Shown in pieces: positions 6,787 to 9,651 of a stretch of DNA of 9,651 nucleotides. A program made the translations under genes and the position numbers. A model generated the notes under the pieces. That model searched no databases. It was given only the letters and a program-made list of their open reading frames with translations, and was not told where the DNA came from. Position 1 is the stretch's first letter. The number at the start of each line of letters is the position of its first letter. The stretch is from CF-113 sp035716135 (lineage in GTDB: Bacteria > Chloroflexota > Ktedonobacteria > Ktedonobacterales > Ktedonobacteraceae), in the NCBI GenBank assembly GCA_035716135.1, contig DASTKD010000269.1, positions 1 through 9,651 on the forward strand, in the 5' to 3' direction.

Positions 6787-6884
6787 CATCCCTCGCCAAC
6801 TGTCATTCTGAGCGCAGCGAAGGATCTCTCGCTGGCTTCGCGCAGATCCTTCGCTGCGCTCAGAATGACAGTTGGCGAGGGATG
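6787..6884. repeat. Large hairpin: 41-bp perfect stem, 16-base loop; dispersed repeat family
   Basis: Bases 6787-6827 pair with 6844-6884 without a single mismatch around a 16-base loop (6828-6843). The arm contains TGTCATTCTGAGCGCAGCG, a phrase I know from intergenic repeats in many environmental bacterial genomes, where its two strands are often seen facing each other. It fills most of the 132-nt gap between the convergent MFS and oxidoreductase genes and may stop transcription from both sides, although there is no T-run. It carries no open frame. It could also be a small non-autonomous mobile element (MITE or REP-like); no target duplication is obvious at its ends. Confidence 0.85.
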
Positions 6885-6912
6885 ACAGGATAGGGAGACC
6901 CCGCTTATATCC

Positions 6913-7893
6913 CTATAGACGGAGCAGCAGTTTGCCAGTGGCAGTTCTATTCTCCATGAGGCGGTGTGCTTCGGCTGCCTGCTCTAGCGGCAGAATCGTG
7001 GTGATGTCAATGCGTATCTCGCCGCTGGCAAGGAGGGGAAGCGCCTTGTGGGCTGTTTCTGCTACAAGTTGTGGGGCTGATTGGGTAAGTCCGGTGATGC
7101 TATATCCCATAATGGCCTTACTGCCTGCCAGGAGACTCATAGGCGCAAAGGACATATCGGGCTGACCACCGGCGTTGCCAAAAACGACGAGCCGCCCGAG
7201 TGGGGCAAGGAGTGAGAGGCTCTGGCTGCGCGTGGGTTCACCGACAGAATCGAGTACAATATCGACTCCCTTTCCACCTCTTGCCTCTTGAACAGCCTGC
7301 GCAAAATCCTCGCGTAGCACAACCTGGTCATAGCCGGCAGACAGGGCATACGAAATTTTGTCATGGCTGCCAACGGTGCCGATAATTTGTCCTGCTCCTA
7401 AATGCCTGGCTACCTGTGCCGCGACCGTACCAACACCGCCAGCAGCAGCGTGAATGAGTACCGATTCGCCTGGCCGTAAGCGCGCTACGCCGGCGAGGAG
7501 ATTGTATGCCGTCAGTCCGACGGCAGGGAAGCCTGCCGCCGCAGTCAATTCGATCCTCTGCTCTTGCTGATCCAGTGGAAAGGTTAACATGGCGCTGGCT
7601 AGCGCGAATTCAGCGTAGCCTCCACGCACAGTCAATGCGACCACCGGCTGGCCTACATGCAATTCCTCAACTCCCTGGCCGACGGCATGAACATAGCCCG
7701 CCACTTCATAGCCGGGTACGAATGGCAATTGCTCTACCATGTACCCTCTCTGGCGCGCCATGAGATCCGCATAGTTGACGCCGGCATAAGCCACCTGAAT
7801 AGCCACCTGCCCCGCTGCTGGCCGAGGAATGGGTACTTCGCGGAGTTCCAGCACATCAGGGTCTCCGAATTGAGGAATAACAACGGCACGCAT
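6913..7893 (-). CDS. NADPH:quinone oxidoreductase-like, zinc-free MDR family
   Basis: This 326-residue enzyme belongs to the medium-chain dehydrogenase/reductase superfamily. It has an N-terminal GroES-like domain (about 25-110) and a Rossmann domain (about 120-260). The nucleotide site is A-A-A-G-G-V-G-T-V-A-A-Q (149-160). The N-terminal part has G-V-N-Y-A-D (38-43) where zinc alcohol dehydrogenases have Cys and His ligands, and the structural-zinc cysteines are absent. It is therefore a zeta-crystallin/quinone-oxidoreductase type using NADPH to reduce quinones or alpha,beta-unsaturated carbonyls. Start ATG 7893 has AGGAG seven bases upstream (7905-7901). The 14 basic residues that a longer frame would add are rejected. 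It follows the MerR gene by 14 nt, so the two are co-transcribed. The pairing suggests induction by a reactive electrophile or aldehyde, which is inference. Confidence 0.94.
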   Translation of the reverse strand: MRAVVIPQFGDPDVLELREVPIPRPAAGQVAIQVAYAGVNYADLMARQRGYMVEQLPFVPGYEVAGYVHAVGQGVEELHVGQPVVALTVRGGYAEFALASAMLTFPLDQQEQRIELTAAAGFPAVGLTAYNLLAGVARLRPGESVLIHAAAGGVGTVAAQVARHLGAGQIIGTVGSHDKISYALSAGYDQVVLREDFAQAVQEARGGKGVDIVLDSVGEPTRSQSLSLLAPLGRLVVFGNAGGQPDMSFAPMSLLAGSKAIMGYSITGLTQSAPQLVAETAHKALPLLASGEIRIDITTILPLEQAAEAHRLMENRTATGKLLLRL

Positions 7894-7907
7894 GGATTTT
7901 CTCCTTC

Positions 7908-8303
7908 TCAATCGTTTTGCCTGTCTTCCAGGCATTGTTCATAAAAATGTATTTTCTGCGTTACAGCGTCGAGCAAGTAATCAAGCTGGTGGCGTTGCTC
8001 ATAGAGACGCTGCTCGTGTTTCCGCAAGATAGTGATGCGCCTCTCCACTGGCTGTTGGGGGATGTCTCCCTGCTGGAGTCGTTCGAGGAGACAGCCATCT
8101 TCTGTAAATTCGGCGATCTCTTCCAGCGACATTCCGGTCCTTTTGAGTTCTATAAGGAACAGGAGAAAGGTGACATCTGCCTCTGTGAACTGCCGGATAC
8201 CGCCCTGTGTTCTCTGAATGCGCGGAAGTATCCCGCTTTTTTCATAAAAGCGAATGGTATAGGCTGAGATGCCAGTCTTCTCGGCTACTTCCTGGATGGT
8301 CAT
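7908..8303 (-). CDS. MerR-family transcriptional regulator
   Basis: This 131-residue regulator has the MerR winged helix-turn-helix at about 1-70: T-I-Q-E-V-A-E-K-T-G-I-S (2-13), then T-I-R-F-Y-E-K-S-G-I-L (16-26) and the wing at R-Q-F-T (37-40). A long coiled-coil dimerisation helix follows (about 85-125). The length, and L-K-R-T-G-M-S-L-E-E-I (53-63), place it near the AdhR/NmlR aldehyde- and electrophile-responsive group rather than the metal sensors, which carry C-terminal metal cysteines. Its only cysteines are C71 and C124; at position 52, where I recall AdhR having its conserved Cys, it has Glu. It likely controls itself and the oxidoreductase downstream. The ATG at 8303 matches the usual family N-terminus. 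A GTG at 8318 with AGGA upstream would add five residues and is a real alternative. Confidence 0.93.
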   Translation of the reverse strand: MTIQEVAEKTGISAYTIRFYEKSGILPRIQRTQGGIRQFTEADVTFLLFLIELKRTGMSLEEIAEFTEDGCLLERLQQGDIPQQPVERRITILRKHEQRLYEQRHQLDYLLDAVTQKIHFYEQCLEDRQND

Positions 8304-8339
8304 TGTTTGTCTTCTCACTCCTTTCCTGCTTCTGAATGA

Positions 8340-8370
8340 AGCATACACCTTAGAGCTAACTCTAAATCAA
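8340..8370 (-). promoter_or_regulatory. MerR-type promoter with 19-bp spacer and dyad operator
   Basis: On the minus strand, TTGATT (8370-8365) and TATGCT (8345-8340) are 19 bases apart, which is longer than the usual 17 and typical of promoters that MerR proteins activate by untwisting the spacer. Within the spacer lies a perfect inverted repeat, TTAGAG-4-CTCTAA (8350-8365), the expected operator. The start would be near 8333, giving a short leader before the MerR gene. The arrangement indicates autoregulation of the MerR-oxidoreductase operon. Confidence 0.8.
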
Positions 8371-8421
8371 GGGTCAGAATCTTTTCTGATGATATTGCCA
8401 GCTATCGACTCAAACGAATAT

Positions 8422-9528
8422 TTACAGCGTGGCAATTTCCAGATGTACTGGCATATCCGTTGTGGGTAGCGCAACCTGGGTATCTTGCCAGTAAACGATG
8501 TAGATCGTGCTGGAGAGTTGTTGCGTAGCGTAACGAGACGCAATTGTGGAAAGCGGGCTGTCCGTGCATATGCCAACCGAAAGATAATCATATTCTTTGC
8601 CAGACCAGTCCTTGCAAACCTGATAGAGCAAGGCTTCAAAGGGGCCAGAACTGCCGCTCAAGAATGAGGCGTAGAGCAGTTTAATTTCTGATCCAGTTGG
8701 AGGTAGGCCGGGGTTGCCTGTGATGGTGGCATACACATTGTAAAATGGCCGTAGCGCTTGCATTTTGCGCGAGTAAGCGGTGACAACCGTTTGCTTGAAC
8801 GATTGTTGGTCCCAGACGCCCAGTGTCCCACGTACTTCATCCTGCTCTTTATAGATATAGAAATTCTTCCGGCAAAAAGCGGGCAGCAATTTACTCTGAC
8901 CGAGCATATCATCGAGAGTATAGACGGGAGCGAATTGATACTGGCTATTCCATTGCTGGAGAAAGGCGATGGCCTGCGGTAATTGTTGCTGATCGACCCT
9001 GCTTGCCTCATTGCCCGCGCTTTTCCGCAGTCGATTTCTTCTCAATGGAATCAGATAGGTGATAAGTTGCCCGAGTGGTTTGTAGACTGGCAGGCCACCG
9101 CGCGCGCTGGTCAACAGGTTTTTGGCATCGGTGTTGTCATCAAGAATGGTCGTGAAGTAGTAAGGCACAGCGCCATCCGCGTGCAGCGTGTGGAGATAGC
9201 GATAGCCACGCGCCAGCGCGATATTCCCGCGTGCCTCTGGCACGCCGCGCAGCATACTCAGATAGCCCACTTGCGCCGGTTTCCCGTCAATGTAGACGTT
9301 GCGTATGCTCCTGCTGCCCATGCCTACGATCTGGTCTTTTGTGCGATCTTTGCACATCATCACCTGGCTTGCAACGCTTCCGGCCTGTTCGGCCAGCAAA
9401 AACGACGGTTCGCGCTGAAAAGAAAGGGTGATGTTGCCCGGCATAGCTATACGGCGCAGGAGGGCGCGTAGCGCCTCGTCCTCTGCCTCGCCAGCCAGCG
9501 AAAACTCAAATCTATGCTGAGCGCACAT
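8422..9528 (-). CDS. GNAT-superfamily N-acetyltransferase-like protein, substrate unknown
   Basis: This 368-residue cytoplasmic protein has no signal peptide or membrane helix. The first half looks like a GNAT fold. It has A-E-D-E-A-L-R-A-L-L-R (15-25), M-P-G-N-I-T-L-S-F-Q-R-E-P-S-F (29-43), and a strand with V-G-Y-L-S-M-L-R-G (87-95). V-P-E-A-R-G (96-101) and L-A-R-G-Y-R (105-110) stand where the acetyl-CoA pyrophosphate loop belongs. T-T-I-L-D-D-N-T-D-A-K (126-136) and G-L-P-V-Y-K-P-L-G (145-153) follow. The second half (about 185-368) may be a second, degenerate GNAT-like domain or an unrelated cap; I do not recognise it. The acetyl-CoA loop is not a strict Q/R-x-x-G-x-G/A, so activity is unproven. 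Start ATG 9528 has GGAAGGAAG six bases upstream. It is read in the same direction as the MerR operon, but a promoter lies between them, so it is probably a separate unit. Confidence 0.75.
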   Translation of the reverse strand: MCAQHRFEFSLAGEAEDEALRALLRRIAMPGNITLSFQREPSFLLAEQAGSVASQVMMCKDRTKDQIVGMGSRSIRNVYIDGKPAQVGYLSMLRGVPEARGNIALARGYRYLHTLHADGAVPYYFTTILDDNTDAKNLLTSARGGLPVYKPLGQLITYLIPLRRNRLRKSAGNEASRVDQQQLPQAIAFLQQWNSQYQFAPVYTLDDMLGQSKLLPAFCRKNFYIYKEQDEVRGTLGVWDQQSFKQTVVTAYSRKMQALRPFYNVYATITGNPGLPPTGSEIKLLYASFLSGSSGPFEALLYQVCKDWSGKEYDYLSVGICTDSPLSTIASRYATQQLSSTIYIVYWQDTQVALPTTDMPVHLEIATL

Positions 9529-9582
9529 TTGATTCTTCCTTCCGTATCCTTGTTACCAACAGGATGCCAGAATCAGGTCCAT

Positions 9583-9600
9583 TGGGACGCTTGCGTCCCA
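9583..9600. repeat. 8-bp hairpin, third member of the CGCAAG-loop family
   Basis: TGGGACGC (9583-9590) pairs fully with GCGTCCCA (9593-9600). Read on the minus strand, its core is CGCAAGCGTCCCA, close to the cores of the hairpins at 3073-3134 and 4842-4870. It lies about 55 nt upstream of the GNAT gene start, probably ending a gene beyond the right edge or separating two units. No T-run follows. Confidence 0.6.
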
Positions 9601-9614
9601 GCCGTTCTGTAGGG

Positions 9615-9650
9615 ACAAGGGGAGGTGTGGAGTGGATGAGGGGGCCTTGT
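9615..9650. repeat. Possible inverted repeat cut by the window end
   Basis: ACAAGG (9615-9620) is answered by CCTTGT (9645-9650) across a purine-rich, G-heavy stretch. Because the window stops at 9651, the right arm may continue. The G-rich part resembles the short stretch after the first gene (312-336), both with TGTAGGG and GGAG-W-GGATGA. No gene is seen in 9529-9651. Confidence 0.3.
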
Positions 9651-9651
9651 G

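Noticed and set aside
6890..6916. Seven-bp inverted repeat with a 13-base loop (6890-6896 with 6910-6916) at the oxidoreductase stop
   Set aside because: The stem is short, it overlaps the stop codon, and no T-run follows. The nearby 41-bp stem explains termination better.
7894..7935. 14-residue basic N-terminal extension of the oxidoreductase
   Set aside because: It overlaps the end of the MerR gene, and the inner ATG at 7893 has a well-spaced AGGAG and matches the family start.
360..9528. A defence or signalling island formed by kinase, GNAT and MerR genes
   Set aside because: The genes alternate in direction, have separate promoters and terminators, and no nuclease, toxin or NTPase core is present. 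Mere proximity is not enough.

Overview
The window is about 9.65 kb of bacterial chromosome with roughly balanced base composition. It has no RNA gene, CRISPR array, transposase or phage gene. The gene mix suggests a soil-type, gene-rich bacterium: a eukaryotic-type Ser/Thr kinase, a lone cytochrome P450, a ureohydrolase, a MerR regulator with an oxidoreductase, and a GNAT-type protein of a little-studied family. I lean to Chloroflexota, class Ktedonobacteria. That placement is inference from protein style and from palindromes between genes, not from a marker gene.

Layout from left to right. A cut-off gene for a fumarase/aspartase-superfamily lyase (2-316, +) converges on a membrane-anchored Ser/Thr kinase (360-1571, -). 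Divergent from the kinase is a P450 (1830-3074, +). It converges on a small TfoX/Sxy-like protein (3134-3475, -), and a 62-nt palindrome joins the two stop codons. Divergent again is a ureohydrolase (3670-4827, +) whose sequence resembles the guanidine hydrolase type more than classical agmatinase. It converges on a single-domain rhodanese (4882-5295, -) across a second hairpin. Divergent from that is a 12-TM-type MFS exporter (5467-6780, +), which converges across a 41-bp perfect stem on the last block. The last block lies on the minus strand, in transcription order: GNAT-like protein (9528-8422), MerR regulator (8303-7908) and zinc-free quinone oxidoreductase (7893-6913). The last two form a tight operon behind a promoter with a 19-bp spacer and an internal dyad, as expected for a MerR-controlled promoter.

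Most genes stand alone and alternate in direction. Three of the four convergent junctions carry a strong palindrome that probably ends transcription from both sides. Three hairpins share a loop-side core, CGCAAGSGTCSCC, so they look like members of one dispersed family. The large hairpin at 6787-6884 belongs to another family. Good sigma-70-type promoters are visible for the P450, the TfoX-like gene, the rhodanese and the MerR operon, and they help to fix start codons.

I see no multi-gene system that is clearly new. The best leads are the ureohydrolase's likely substrate, the palindrome families, and the MerR regulator, which lacks the sensing cysteine that I recall for its closest characterised relatives.
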